Assembly (NCBI RefSeq): GCF_007741515.1
Contig: NZ_CP036263.1
Coordinates: forward strand, 868,001 to 932,000
Reading direction: 5' to 3'
Source: Adhaeretor mobilis
GTDB taxonomy: Bacteria > Planctomycetota > Planctomycetia > Pirellulales > Lacipirellulaceae
Length of the DNA stretch: 64,000 nt
Positions within the stretch are counted from its first letter, which is position 1. The number at the start of each line of letters is the position of its first letter. This document shows positions 1 through 9,492 of the stretch, in pieces. The notes below the pieces were generated by a model, which was given only the letters and a program-made list of their open reading frames with translations, did no database searches and was not told where the DNA came from. Made by a program: the position numbers and the translations under genes.

Positions 1-2
1 AA

Positions 3-1193
3 CCCGTCTCCCCCGTCGTTGAAGCGATGCTTGTGCAAGGCAAGCTTTCCGATGCGGAGCAGCAACTGACCACACAACTCGCCAACAACAATGAAACCGG
101 CGGCGAGGACCCCAACGCACAATTTGCACTTGGTGTGGTGCAAACGCTGCAGGGCGTCGAGGGGCTCATGCAATCGCTACACGAGTACGGGCTGAACCCC
201 GCCTGGGAATCGATGCTCCCGTTCGTACGCTTGCCGGTGCCTAAGAACGACGATCCCACGCCGCTCACTAACGAGGCCTTCCGCCAGATGATCGCTGACT
301 TTTCAGCTAGTCTGGCCCGTGCGGAAGCGACCCTCGCAAAGATCCCTGAAGGGGCAGAAGTAAAAGTTCCCATTCCGGTGGGCATGATACGGATGGACTT
401 CGATTCCAATGGCACAGTGGATGAGAAAGAGGCCCTGTGGATCGTCTTCAATCGGGTGTTCTCACAACGGCGGCGCAACGCGGGGTTAACGCAGGAACAA
501 GCTGAGCAGTTCGTGATCGGCTTCGACACGGCCGATGCCTACTGGCTGCGGGGGTACTGTCATGTGCTGCAAGCGCTGTGCGATATTCACTTGGCTTACG
601 AGACGAAGGAATTGCACGATCGCACGGCTCACTTGTTCTTCCCCAAGGCGAAAATGAAATACCACTACGCCCGGAGAGCAGAAGTGTTTACCAACATCGC
701 CGACGCGATTGCCTTCATACATCTCATCAAGCTCCCCGTGGTCGAGCCTGAACGACTGGCGTCTGCCAGAGAGCACATGCTGAAGATGATCGAGCTCAGC
801 CGACAGAATTGGGAGGCTATTCAAGCAGAGACCGACGACGACCGCGAATGGCTGCCCGCTCCTCAGCAAACGCAAACGGCAATCCCAGGCATGCGAATCA
901 CTGGTGGCATGGTGAAAAGTTGGGACAAGACGCTCGGCGAGTTCGAGCGGATGCTCAATGGCGAAAAACTAGCGCCCTTCTGGCGCGAGCCGGCCAAAAT
1001 GAAGGGACGCCGCGGGATCAACCTCAAGAAGGTCTTCACCGAACCGCAACCGCTCGATCTCATCCTCTGGGCTCAAGGGAGCGGCTTGGAACCGTTTCTG
1101 GAAGAAGGCGAGATCACCGACCCCCAACTGTGGCGCGAAATCCAGCGGACCTTTCAGGGCCGTTTTGTGATGTTTGCCTTCTGGATTAATTGA
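3..1193 (+). CDS. Hypothetical protein with EF-hand-like loop, 5'-truncated
   Basis: The reading frame is open to the left edge of the window. The codons before the first ATG (position 27) continue a helix that looks TPR-like (VVEAMLVQGKLSDAEQQL), so the gene probably begins outside the window. The visible part is about 396 residues with no signal peptide or membrane segment. Near residue 130 it contains DFDSNGTVDEKEAL, a good EF-hand or dockerin-like calcium loop (D-x-D-x-N-G-x-x-D-x-x-E). The remainder is mostly helical with no catalytic motif I recognise. Calcium binding is inferred from the loop alone. It may be a planctomycete-specific family. The function is unknown. Confidence 0.7.
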   Translation, partial: PVSPVVEAMLVQGKLSDAEQQLTTQLANNNETGGEDPNAQFALGVVQTLQGVEGLMQSLHEYGLNPAWESMLPFVRLPVPKNDDPTPLTNEAFRQMIADFSASLARAEATLAKIPEGAEVKVPIPVGMIRMDFDSNGTVDEKEALWIVFNRVFSQRRRNAGLTQEQAEQFVIGFDTADAYWLRGYCHVLQALCDIHLAYETKELHDRTAHLFFPKAKMKYHYARRAEVFTNIADAIAFIHLIKLPVVEPERLASAREHMLKMIELSRQNWEAIQAETDDDREWLPAPQQTQTAIPGMRITGGMVKSWDKTLGEFERMLNGEKLAPFWREPAKMKGRRGINLKKVFTEPQPLDLILWAQGSGLEPFLEEGEITDPQLWREIQRTFQGRFVMFAFWIN

Positions 1194-1288
1194 TCGCAGA
1201 TTAACTGAGATCGTGGATTGATTTGCACGTAGGCAATTCTCTCCGAGAATTGTGTCAGGCCCGAAGGCCTAGAGTCTCGGAGACTGAG

Positions 1289-3748
1289 CTACGCGTGAGC
1301 AGTTAGCACGTCGTCTAACAGCGAGTCACGCAATGTGAAATGAGCCTCTGCTGTTTCGCTCTCTCCCGAGGAGGTGAACACAGAATCCGTAGCTTGTAGA
1401 TGACTCACTGAAAGGTGCGGCAAGGGGCTCGCAGTCTGCGAGGTTTGGAAACTATCTGGCCCTGACCAATCCTGTGGTTCCAGCGCACTCGCCAGTGGGA
1501 CGTTTAGGTTGGCTCCCAAGGCTGCCTGGATTGCAAGTGCTTGTAGATCGACGTTGGTGGGAATCGTTAGGTAGTCTGATAATTCGACAACGCCGACATC
1601 TGTGCCGACGAGCAGCGACAAGCTATCCAGCTGGTTCGAGGGGTCGGCGAGCTCATGGGAAGTGATTTCGCCGGCAGAGAAAACCAACAGCGACTCTCCG
1701 ATACGAAGCGATCTGAGGATGGGCGAGTCGTGCTCGATCATCGTGAGTGGTTCGAATCCGTTCTCGGTGCTCACGGAGAAGACTTGCAAACCACCGGTAC
1801 CTGCGGCGAAGATCGGACGGTTGTCTACATTGGCCCAACTACTGGTATGCTGGTCGGCACTGTAGATGGGGATAGCCAGAATCTCTTCTGAGGGGAAGTA
1901 GCTGACGGCATGGTGATCGCCGTCGCCTTGGCTCCAGCGGCCACCTGTGGCAATCGAGGCGGTATTCCGGCCCCCTTCAAACGAGTAGCGGTGAGCAAGC
2001 AGAGGATCGTCGAGGTCGGTCACATCGAAGATCGAAACCTGTAACTCCTGGAAGAGCCCAATCGATTCGTCAGCCCCACGTCCTAAGCCTAGCAGGTGAT
2101 TCTCGCCAATCGGTTGCAAATAGTCTGAGTAGCCGGGGATCTTTAACTCACCAGCCAGCTCTGGACTCTCTGGGTTGCTCAAGTCGATGGCAAACAGTGG
2201 ATCGACTTTTTGGAACGTGACGAAAAAGGCCCGCTCGCCTAGGAAGCGAACCGAGTGCAGTCGCTCGCCGGGCGCTAAGTTTTCGACGCTGCCGACAATC
2301 TCGAGCCCGTCACCGACTTGCTTGAGGACATGCAGGCTGTGGCCGCTGCTCCAACCTGGTTCGCTGACGACGACTCGCAAGTACCCCTCGTGCTCGTCGA
2401 GCGAGAACTGGTTGAGTAGCGTGCCTGCGATCTCACCCTTGGCAGAAAGTTCGATGGAATGATCGTCGGAGTCGAGATCGAATTTCCAGATGGTCGTTGC
2501 TTGGGAGTAGTAGCGTCCCGAGTTGCCAGCGAGATAGATGCTATCCCGTGAAGAGTAGACGGTCGTGGCATTCGTGGAGAACAAAGTTTGAGAGTCAGCC
2601 GGGCCAATCTCATCGTCTAGCACGTCGAAGGTCGCAATGATCGTGCGATGCCCGCCCTCGCGCAGGCTGTAGCCGTTAAGTTCCTCCGGCCTCACCAGCT
2701 GTGACTTCTCAAGAAGTTGTCCATCGACCGAATACGAACGGGCGGTGGAAAGCAGGCTGTCGATCGTATCTTCAAGTACCCGCTCCAAGTAAGCATCTCG
2801 CGACTCATAGACGTAGTTGCCACCGTCCTCCGTGGACTCTGAGGAGAGGTGGGATTCGGGAGTAGGAAGATGGATGCGATCTTGCTGCAAAACAAGGCGC
2901 AGTTGTCCGCCCACCATTCGGGAGGAGACAACCTGGCCCTGCAGTTTGGTGCGCTCTACCAAACTAGGCTGCGAGCGATCAGTAATGTCGAGTACCGTTA
3001 CGACGGTAGACTCGCGGCTAGTGGAGCCATAGCCGTAGCCAACATCGATGGTCAAGAGATTGATGCCACCAGTCGATGGCTCCCTGTCTGAGCTTCCTGA
3101 AGAGAGAAGCGTGAGTCGATCTCCCGAGAGATACATTCCAACGGGTTGCTCTTCCAGCTGAATACGAGAGGCGATGGACAGCTCATCGGGATCAGTGGCA
3201 TCGACGATCAGTAGTTGCTTCCCTGAGATTAGGTAGAGGTACTCGCCGTCGGTTTCAATCAGGTCGGCTTCGTCAACGCCTTCGACCTGAACATTCGTCT
3301 CCGAATAAGAATCGCTAGCTATGCCGACGTTACTAGAGGCAGCATTGCTAACGAACAAGGCATTCGTGTCGAACTCAAAAAATTGAATAGTACGCCAAGG
3401 TCTTGTCGTCGCAGTGCCAAACAAATCGGCGTATCGTTGGTCGATCGCGTGGATCAGCCAATCTCTTACGGCTTGCTCAGATTTCAAGTCCTTAGCTTGC
3501 TCTGAGAGGTCTTGCCAGCGTTCGTAGGACCAACCAGCGTCGTCGACATCGACCAAGCCAACCAGTGGCTGGAATACGGCCGGCGTGCTTGCCACATCGA
3601 GCGCAGCGACCACGTTACTCGTGACTGGCGATATCGAGTTGTTGTCCGCATTCATCAGCAGCCGCGGCTCCAGCTGCTCAATGCCCAACTGGAAGCCGGT
3701 GCGTTGCTTGGGTAGTCTTGTGTTGCTTCGCTGTGGAGGCTTACGCAT
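1289..3748 (-). CDS. Secreted beta-propeller domain protein with LEPRxLL N-terminus
   Basis: 819 residues. The N-terminus is basic and leads into GIEQLEPRLLMNAD, the LEPR-x-LL motif found at the start of many planctomycete extracellular proteins, so export or surface location is likely. From about residue 145 the sequence NVQVEGVDEADLIETDGEYL matches the signature of the beta-propeller domain family PF09826 (N-x-Q-V-x-G-V-D-E-x-D). Blade-like strands rich in Val, Asp and Gly follow to about residue 700. The ATG at 3746-3748 is the only sensible start and keeps the export motif. The substrate or binding partner is unknown. The gene lies alone, tail-to-tail with the partial gene on its left. 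Confidence 0.85.
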   Translation of the reverse strand: MRKPPQRSNTRLPKQRTGFQLGIEQLEPRLLMNADNNSISPVTSNVVAALDVASTPAVFQPLVGLVDVDDAGWSYERWQDLSEQAKDLKSEQAVRDWLIHAIDQRYADLFGTATTRPWRTIQFFEFDTNALFVSNAASSNVGIASDSYSETNVQVEGVDEADLIETDGEYLYLISGKQLLIVDATDPDELSIASRIQLEEQPVGMYLSGDRLTLLSSGSSDREPSTGGINLLTIDVGYGYGSTSRESTVVTVLDITDRSQPSLVERTKLQGQVVSSRMVGGQLRLVLQQDRIHLPTPESHLSSESTEDGGNYVYESRDAYLERVLEDTIDSLLSTARSYSVDGQLLEKSQLVRPEELNGYSLREGGHRTIIATFDVLDDEIGPADSQTLFSTNATTVYSSRDSIYLAGNSGRYYSQATTIWKFDLDSDDHSIELSAKGEIAGTLLNQFSLDEHEGYLRVVVSEPGWSSGHSLHVLKQVGDGLEIVGSVENLAPGERLHSVRFLGERAFFVTFQKVDPLFAIDLSNPESPELAGELKIPGYSDYLQPIGENHLLGLGRGADESIGLFQELQVSIFDVTDLDDPLLAHRYSFEGGRNTASIATGGRWSQGDGDHHAVSYFPSEEILAIPIYSADQHTSSWANVDNRPIFAAGTGGLQVFSVSTENGFEPLTMIEHDSPILRSLRIGESLLVFSAGEITSHELADPSNQLDSLSLLVGTDVGVVELSDYLTIPTNVDLQALAIQAALGANLNVPLASALEPQDWSGPDSFQTSQTASPLPHLSVSHLQATDSVFTSSGESETAEAHFTLRDSLLDDVLTAHA

Positions 3749-3884
3749 CGTTGATTCGCCTAGGCTAGCAGTCTGGTTGTCTTAGGGTGGCACTAGTTCT
3801 AGGCCGATGAACTGGCCAAGCGTTACGCTCCAAAGGAAGAAATTGTGAATATTCTGCCCTTCGGGTTTTGATCCCCTTTTCACT

Positions 3885-4016
3885 TACCGGTGAGGTACGC
3901 CTCGCCTGGACCAACACACTTCGGGGCAACACGGAGCAGCATGGATCAGCACCCTCTGGAGCAACGCGAGACAATACGCGACCTCGCAACAGTATGCAGC
4001 TAAGCCGCAAGCGGCA
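3885..4016. repeat. Intergenic repeats between two minus-strand genes
   Basis: The spacer 3749-4029 has no credible gene. It contains GTGAGGTACGCCTCGCCTGG at 3890-3909, related to sequences at 25383 and 32079, and GCTAAGCCGCAAGCGGC at 3999-4015, a copy of a repeat that recurs at about 12.85, 19.15, 19.33, 56.62, 59.77 and 62.47 kb. The promoter of the beta-propeller gene should also be in this spacer. Confidence 0.6.
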
Positions 4017-4029
4017 GGGATTGCTTGCG

Positions 4030-4971
4030 CTATACATTGGGTGTTTCTAAGTGCACATCCATCTGCGGAAACGGGATACTGATTTGTGCTTCGTCGAGTG
4101 CTAGCTTCACCGCCCGAGTGATGCCTTGCTTGGTCTTAGAAAAGTCGTCGTTGCGAGCCCAGCCGCGCACGGACCAGTTGACGCTCGATCCGCCCAGCTC
4201 TTGCAGCACGACTTCCGGCTCAGGGTCGGCAAGCACTTCCGGCACGCGGCGCACGGCAGCTTCCAGGACCTCTCGCGTATGGTCGAGGTCAGCCGCGTAG
4301 TCGGTTCCGACGGCCACTTCGGCGCGGCGTCTGGGATGGAAGGTGATGTTCTCGATCGTCGCGCCAAAGATCTCACTATTGGGAATAATGAAACGGCGAT
4401 TGTCGAATGTGTCGATCGAAGTGGTGAATAGCTCGATTTCAAAGACTTTGCCGATATTGCCCGCGACATTCACCACATCGCCCACTTTGTAGGGACGGAA
4501 GATGAGCAGCATGGCCCCCGCGGCAAAGTTGGAGAGCGTGCCCTGAAATGCCAAGCCAATCGCCAAGCCGGCGGCACCGATGACCGCCGCGAAACTGGTG
4601 GTTTCTACACCGAAGTAGCTCAGGCAAGTCAGCCCAGCTAGCAGTAGAATGATCCAGCGCACGAGCTTCGCTAGGAACTTGGTGAGCGTCTCGTCGAACT
4701 TCACGCGGCGCATCGCTGTGCGTACCAGCGACGATGCCCAGCTGGAAAGTGTCCAGGCTAAGACCATCAGCACCAGAACAAAAGCAGCACGCAGGCCATA
4801 GTATTCGGCCGCGGATATCCACTCTTCGCTGTTCATGGCGGTAAACTGAAGCTTGTGAACGTGCTCCAGCATCTTGTTGCGAACCACGTCGGCAGAAGTC
4901 GATTGTTCTGCTTTTTCTGCGGTTTCGCCGGCAACCTTGCCGACGGCTTGGGCTAGGAGTGGGAAGTTCAT
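4030..4971 (-). CDS. Small-conductance mechanosensitive channel, MscS family
   Basis: About 313 residues from the ATG at 4969-4971; a TTG four codons upstream is the alternative. The protein has an N-terminal amphipathic stretch, a membrane segment around residues 60-80 (AAFVLVLMVLAWTLSSW), a second at about 100-120, and the pore-lining helix with the Gly/Ala pattern AAVIGAAGLAIGLAFQGTLS. The beta domain follows, with FRPYKVGDVV and the IIPNSEIF motif of the family. The C-terminal alpha/beta domain ends in IPFPQMDVHLE, also typical. It should gate under membrane tension and release solutes on osmotic downshock. The family assignment is firm; ion selectivity and regulation cannot be read. Confidence 0.93.
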   Translation of the reverse strand: MNFPLLAQAVGKVAGETAEKAEQSTSADVVRNKMLEHVHKLQFTAMNSEEWISAAEYYGLRAAFVLVLMVLAWTLSSWASSLVRTAMRRVKFDETLTKFLAKLVRWIILLLAGLTCLSYFGVETTSFAAVIGAAGLAIGLAFQGTLSNFAAGAMLLIFRPYKVGDVVNVAGNIGKVFEIELFTTSIDTFDNRRFIIPNSEIFGATIENITFHPRRRAEVAVGTDYAADLDHTREVLEAAVRRVPEVLADPEPEVVLQELGGSSVNWSVRGWARNDDFSKTKQGITRAVKLALDEAQISIPFPQMDVHLETPNV

Positions 4972-5162
4972 TTCATTGACCAATGGTTAGCTCTGGCGGT
5001 GTGCGTTATCACAAAGTGCGCTATCTAAGCGGTTTTGGCGAACGGTTGCCAGAGCAACTTGCGAGAGTTGAAGACCAGGCACTAGAGACTAGGTATCCTG
5101 GTGCTTAGCATCGCCCAGATTCCTTGCCGCTAGACTCTCAACCTAGACTCTCGACTTTTAGA

Positions 5163-5807
5163 ATGAATTTCTTCGCTCACGCTCAACATTGCCTCGACGA
5201 TCCTTACCAGTGTGCAGGCGTGGCGGTGCCAGACTGGCTGGGGGTTTTTCGGCCGCGGGTACGTTGTCGCTCGCGCCATGTGGAGCCGCATATAGGGTCT
5301 CAGAACCCAGACATCGCAGCCCTCTCGGTGGGCATCATGCGACATCACACGGACGATGGCTGGTTCCACGAGACGGCAGCTTTCTCCGAGCTATCGGTCG
5401 ATTTTGCCGGTCGAATCCGCTGTGCCACGGGCGACGTGGATGGCATGCGCCCCAGTTTTCTCGGGCACATTTTGGTAGAACTGCTGCTCGATTGGACGCT
5501 CATAGAGGAGAAACCCGGCGACCTTGATCGCTACTACAAGAGCCTTGCCAAAGTTTCGCCAACTCTAGTGGCAAGACAAGTGAGCAATATGTGCGGGCAG
5601 GACGCAGGCGAGTTGGAAAGCCTAATTCCCCGCTTTCTTGAAGTGCGGTTTTTGGAAGACTATGGCGAGGACGAAACGCTGTGCTATCGCCTAAACCAAG
5701 TGATGAAACGTGTGCGACTGGCGGAATTGCCTGTAACGTTCCGTGAAGTCCTCCCTCAAGCACGTCACGATGTGCGTGAGCGTCGACGTGATCTGCTGGC
5801 GAGGTAG
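5163..5807 (+). CDS. Conserved hypothetical protein, possible ACP-phosphodiesterase-like fold
   Basis: 214 residues from the ATG at 5163. The opening MNFFAHAQHCLDDPYQCAG resembles the start of the acyl-carrier-protein phosphodiesterase (AcpH) and HD-like family (MNFLAH...), which supports this start over the non-ATG codon 39 bases upstream. Conserved His and Asp residues include RHVEPHI, MRHHTDDGWFHE and FLGHILVE (about residues 40-110), suggesting a metal-binding helical fold. There is no signal peptide. Similar proteins are common in planctomycetes as far as I recall, but none has a function I can name. The AcpH link is inference from the N-terminus and the spacing of His/Asp residues. Confidence 0.7.
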   Translation: MNFFAHAQHCLDDPYQCAGVAVPDWLGVFRPRVRCRSRHVEPHIGSQNPDIAALSVGIMRHHTDDGWFHETAAFSELSVDFAGRIRCATGDVDGMRPSFLGHILVELLLDWTLIEEKPGDLDRYYKSLAKVSPTLVARQVSNMCGQDAGELESLIPRFLEVRFLEDYGEDETLCYRLNQVMKRVRLAELPVTFREVLPQARHDVRERRRDLLAR

Positions 5808-5815
5808 TGCTAGCA

Positions 5816-6014
5816 GGGTGGCATGGGCAGCTTGCTGCCCTTGAGTTCCCTGGCTAGGCCGAAAGTTCAGAGGTATTGCCCTAGGCCTCAGACCTCAGCC
5901 TCCTGGCTTCAGGATTAGGAGATCCTACCGAAGCCCGAGACCTGAAGCCCGAGACCTGAAGCCCGAGGACTGAACTCGAGCACCTCAAGGGCAACAAGTT
6001 GCCCATGCCCCCCC
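5816..6014. repeat. Inverted-repeat element, GGGTGGCATGGGCA family, copy 1
   Basis: The left arm 5816-5844 starts GGGTGGCATGGGCAGCTTG and the right arm 5985-6014 carries its reverse complement (CTCAAGGGCAACAAGTTGCC). About 140 bp separate them. The same arms occur at 49921-50070, and a half copy at 42376-42402. Each arm is itself a small palindrome (GGGCAACTTGTTGCCC). It fills the gap before scpB. Confidence 0.75.
5930..5971. repeat. Three tandem 14-bp repeats
   Basis: GAAGCCCGAGACCT is repeated exactly at 5930-5943 and 5944-5957, and with two changes (GAAGCCCGAGGACT) at 5958-5971. It lies in the spacer of the inverted-repeat element and is probably a slippage product. Confidence 0.8.
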
Positions 6015-6066
6015 CCCGAGAGCCTGCTATTGCGATAACAGCTACACAACCAGTAGTTTCCGAGTC

Positions 6067-6771
6067 ATGGCCCATTCCCCCACAACTCCTGCTCCCTCAA
6101 CCCCAGCGCCGAAAAACCCATCGCCGAAGTTCTCGCTGGCACGCCTCTCAACGGCGTTTGCGAAGCTGATGACTTCTCCCAACGGTAAGTCAGGGGAGAG
6201 TGAAACCGCAGAGAGCCAACCCCAGGTCGCGCGGGTTTCGCCCAAGATGATTGTCGAAGGGTTACTGTTTGTCGGCGACGAACAACGTAAGCCTTTGACC
6301 TCCGAAACGCTCGCTGGGCCCATCCGTGATGTATCGCCTGAGGAGATCGAGAACTTAGTCAAAGAACTGAACGACGATTACACGGCTAGTAACTCAGCCT
6401 ACGAGATCGTATCCAGTGGCGGTGGTTACTCGTTACAACTTCGTGAGCCGCTGGTGAGACTACGGGATCGGTTCTACGGGGAAGTTCGTGAGACCAAGCT
6501 CACACCCGCAGCATTGGAGGTGCTGTCCATCGTCGCCTACCGTCAGCCGTTGACCGCCGATGCCATTGGCAAGCTGCGCGGAACCAAGAGCCAAGCAATT
6601 CTTGCCAATCTCGTACGACGCGAATTGCTGGGCGTGCAAAGTGATACTGCAGAATTGCCGGTCGGCGTTCGACCAACGCGGCAATATGTGACCACTGTCC
6701 GCTTCAATCGACTATTCGGTATCGCTTCGCCGGAGGAATTACCGCGTTCTGCGGAGCACGCAGATAGTTAA
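6067..6771 (+). CDS. scpB: Segregation and condensation protein B
   Basis: 234 residues. ScpB is the winged-helix subunit that binds the ScpA kleisin in the SMC condensin complex, which organises and separates chromosomes. After a Pro/Ala-rich N-terminal extension of about 55 residues, the first winged helix starts at MIVEGLLFVGDEQRKPLT. The hallmark of the second follows: LTPAALEVLSIVAYRQPLT, then KLRGTKSQAILANLVRREL. The core length fits the family; the extension is longer than in most ScpB proteins. No scpA is visible in this window. rpe follows on the same strand after 166 bp. Confidence 0.95.
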   Translation: MAHSPTTPAPSTPAPKNPSPKFSLARLSTAFAKLMTSPNGKSGESETAESQPQVARVSPKMIVEGLLFVGDEQRKPLTSETLAGPIRDVSPEEIENLVKELNDDYTASNSAYEIVSSGGGYSLQLREPLVRLRDRFYGEVRETKLTPAALEVLSIVAYRQPLTADAIGKLRGTKSQAILANLVRRELLGVQSDTAELPVGVRPTRQYVTTVRFNRLFGIASPEELPRSAEHADS

Positions 6772-6937
6772 GCAGCTACATTGATGATAAAGTAATCTGT
6801 AAGCTGTTGTTTTACAACGGTTTGCGCCGATCTGCGTGACGATCTGCCCTAGCGACATCGCTGGCGACGGGTAGAATCTCACGCCGCCCTTCATTTAAGC
6901 CGTAACACTGTAATTTGTCTCGAAATCGTTGAGTCCT

Positions 6938-7648
6938 ATGCCACGCGAATGTCTCGCTAAACTGCGTTCCGGCACGCCGGCTATCATGCCATCGATGCTG
7001 CTCTGTGATTTCGCCAATCTAGGTGCGGAAGTCCGCGCGATGGAAGATGCGGGTGCACGCGGGTTGCATCTTGACGTGATGGATGGGCAGTTCGTCGATA
7101 ACTTCACCTACGGAATGACCATCGTGCGGGCTGTGCGATCAGTGACGAACTTGCCGCTGGACATTCACTTGATGATGGTCGAGCCGGAAAAGTACTTGGG
7201 CGATTTCGCCGACGCCGGCGCAGACATTCTAACGATCCACACCGAAGCGGTCGAAGACCCCAAGCCGTTATTGAAGGCGATTCGTGAGAGAAACGTTGGT
7301 GCCGGACTCGCCTTGAACCCCACAACACCGCTGGAACAGATTGCGGACGCGCTACCGTTGTGTGATTTAGTCCTGGCAATGAGCGTTCACCCTGGGGCGG
7401 GCGGCCAGTCGTTCAATCCTGTAGCACTGGAAAAACTCAGCTCGCTCAAAGACCAGGTCGCTAAGGAAGTCTTGCTTGAAGTCGACGGTGGCGTGAACAA
7501 CACAACCGCTGCCGCTTGCGGCTTAGCCGGCGCTCATCTCTTAGTCGTAGGCTCGGCAATCTTCCGGCACGACCCGAGTGAGTACCGCGCGAAGCTCGAA
7601 GAGCTAACCCAATTGGCCGCATCCAAACTTGCCGCATCAAACCTTTAA
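6938..7648 (+). CDS. rpe: Ribulose-phosphate 3-epimerase
   Basis: 236 residues from the ATG at 6938 (a TTG three codons earlier is less likely). It interconverts D-ribulose 5-phosphate and D-xylulose 5-phosphate in the pentose phosphate pathway. TIM-barrel signatures are in order: PSMLLCDFANLG, LHLDVMDGQFVDNFTYG (metal-binding His and catalytic Asp), LDIHLMMVEPE, TIHTEA, MSVHPGAGGQSF and EVDGGVNN, then VVGSAIF at the phosphate site. The segment AAACGLAGA just before it is encoded by GCCGCTTGCGGCTTAGCC, which resembles the dispersed CCGCAAGCGG repeat in reverse, but the length here is normal for the family, so this may be coincidence. Confidence 0.97.
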   Translation: MPRECLAKLRSGTPAIMPSMLLCDFANLGAEVRAMEDAGARGLHLDVMDGQFVDNFTYGMTIVRAVRSVTNLPLDIHLMMVEPEKYLGDFADAGADILTIHTEAVEDPKPLLKAIRERNVGAGLALNPTTPLEQIADALPLCDLVLAMSVHPGAGGQSFNPVALEKLSSLKDQVAKEVLLEVDGGVNNTTAAACGLAGAHLLVVGSAIFRHDPSEYRAKLEELTQLAASKLAASNL

Positions 7649-7689
7649 GACGCTCGCCAGTGACGGCACATTGCCGGCGGCCAACACGC

Positions 7690-8274
7690 ATGCTCACGCT
7701 TTATCTTATACGTACCGGCGACACCGAATACGATGGCCAAGGGCGCATCCAGGGAACTCTGGACATTCCGTTGAGCGCCGATGGTCGGCTGCAAGTCCAG
7801 AAAGCCGCCCAAGAGCTGGCTGAGCAGCAACCTCCGATCTCGACACTCTACACAGGACTATCTCGCAGCGTTCTCCAGACAGCGCAACTTGTCGGCGAGC
7901 AACTGAAGCTCAAACCGAAGAAGCTCACCACGCTTGGGAATCTTGATCACGGGTTGTGGCAAGGCATGCTGGTCGATGAGGTCCGCGAGAATCAGCCGAA
8001 GGTCTACAAGAGGTGGCGCGAGTCGCCCGAGAGTGTCTGTCCGCCTGAGGGAGAAACGCTGAGCTCAGCGAAAGAGCGACTGCAAAAAGCGATCGACAAG
8101 CTCGCCAAGAAACACAAGGAGGGAACAATCGCCCTCACGCTGCCTCGGCCACTGTCGGCCGTGCTTCATAGCTTGCTCAGCCAAGAGAAACTGGTCGATC
8201 TCTGGCATGTCGAGGAGGAGGGAGCTACTTTGTGGGAAAAGCTCAGCTACTCGCCGGAAGCTAAAGACGATTAG
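7690..8274 (+). CDS. Histidine phosphatase-fold protein without catalytic histidines
   Basis: 194 residues from the ATG at 7690. The fold is clear: LTLYLIRTGDTEYDGQGRIQ aligns with the family start (L-x-R-H-G-E-T ... G-R-x-Q-G), and LDHGLWQGM and PPEGETL match the later conserved blocks. However, the phosphohistidine of the RHG motif is Thr (RTG), and the second catalytic His, normally in an H-G-G motif, is replaced in TLPRPLSAVLHSLL. Both residues needed for phosphoryl transfer are therefore absent. I recall related planctomycete proteins with the same loss, so a conserved non-catalytic role is likelier than a recent mutation. It lies 42 bp after rpe. Confidence 0.85.
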   Translation: MLTLYLIRTGDTEYDGQGRIQGTLDIPLSADGRLQVQKAAQELAEQQPPISTLYTGLSRSVLQTAQLVGEQLKLKPKKLTTLGNLDHGLWQGMLVDEVRENQPKVYKRWRESPESVCPPEGETLSSAKERLQKAIDKLAKKHKEGTIALTLPRPLSAVLHSLLSQEKLVDLWHVEEEGATLWEKLSYSPEAKDD

Positions 8275-8454
8275 CCTCTTGACCAAGTGCCTCGGTGCGG
8301 TGCCTTATGGCGTCCGAAGCCGGTTTCAGGAGCAAACTCTCCATCGGGAGCTCCTTCCCGGCATGGTTGGCCACGCAATTCGCTGATATACTGGCAGCTG
8401 TTACCAAGCACGGCGACGAATCAGAAATACCCTGTTTTGAATACTAATTCCTCC

Positions 8455-9342
8455 ATGGCGACTGGCAAACCACCGGCCGGCGGCGCTGAAAAGCGCAATC
8501 AAGAAGGCAAGAGCGGCCAAGAAGGCAAGCCCACGCGTGAGAAACGGGGCGTGCCTAGCGGCTTGTGGCTGCGCTGTGGGGGCTGCGGCGCCACCGTTTT
8601 TCGCAAAGAAGTCGAGCAACGACTAAGCACGTGCCCCGATTGTGACTTCCATATGTACCTCAGCGCTGCCGGGCGAATTGCGGCGGTGCTTGACGACGGC
8701 ACCTTCGAGGAGTGGGACGGCAATCTCTCGCCGACCGATCCGCTGGAGTTTGAAGACAAGAAAAAGTATCGCGAACGGCTCATCGCCGAACAAAAGCGAA
8801 CCGGTCTGCGCGACGCTGTGATGAGTGGTTCTGGCATGATCCGCGCACGCCGCGTGGCCTTCGGCGTGACGGACTCTGCGTTTATCATGGGCAGCATGGG
8901 TTCGGTGGTGGGCGAACGGCTCACGCGCCTTGTCGAACGTGCCACCGAACAAAAGCTACCACTGATTATCGTCAGCGGTTCAGGCGGCGGGGCGCGGATG
9001 CACGAGGGTATTTTCTCGCTCATGCAAATGGCGAAAGTCTCTGCGGCGCTGGCTCGTTACAGCGAGGCGGGCGGGTTGTTCATTTCCGTTCTTACCAATC
9101 CCACGATGGGCGGAGTGGCCGCAAGTTTTGCCTCGCTCGGGAATGTGATTTTCGCTGAGCCCAAAGCATTGATCGGATTTGCCGGCCCTCGAACCATCAA
9201 AGCCACCATTCGTATCGAGCTGCCCGAGGGCTTCCAAACGAGCGAATTCCTGCTGGAGCACGGTTATATCGATCGGATCGTTCGCCGCGCGGAACTTAAG
9301 AGCGAGATCGCCCGAGTCATCGATTACTGCGGCTGGAGTTAA
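8455..9342 (+). CDS. accD: Acetyl-CoA carboxylase carboxyltransferase subunit beta
   Basis: 295 residues from the ATG at 8455; the frame is open further upstream, but those residues do not resemble the family. AccD with AccA transfers the carboxyl group from biotin to acetyl-CoA, making malonyl-CoA for fatty-acid synthesis. The N-terminal zinc ribbon is visible: CGGC at about residue 40 and CPDC about 17 residues later. The crotonase-like core has [13 protein letters not shown] (oxyanion hole), [12 protein letters not shown] and [15 protein letters not shown] hydrophilic Gly/Lys-rich tail of about 30 residues precedes the zinc ribbon. accA is not in the window. Confidence 0.96.
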   Translation: MATGKPPAGGAEKRNQEGKSGQEGKPTREKRGVPSGLWLRCGGCGATVFRKEVEQRLSTCPDCDFHMYLSAAGRIAAVLDDGTFEEWDGNLSPTDPLEFEDKKKYRERLIAEQKRTGLRDAVMSGSGMIRARRVAFGVTDSAFIMGSMGSVVGERLTRLVERATEQKLPLIIVSGSGGGARMHEGIFSLMQMAKVSAALARYSEAGGLFISVLTNPTMGGVAASFASLGNVIFAEPKALIGFAGPRTIKATIRIELPEGFQTSEFLLEHGYIDRIVRRAELKSEIARVIDYCGWS

Positions 9343-9492
9343 GTTTGTAGCCATTTAGGCCTCTCGTTTTCGCTATCGGGACCGATGCCTCGCTTGATTG
9401 CCCTCTCTTGGGTACTTAAGTTGAAGAGGGCGACTGATTGCTCTCGAACGCCTTAGCCGGCGACTCCTCACACCAACAACAAGATTCTTCAC

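Noticed and set aside
7511-7528. Repeat insertion inside rpe
   Set aside because: The sequence resembles the dispersed repeat, but the protein segment has normal length for the family, so an insertion is not shown; kept only as a remark.
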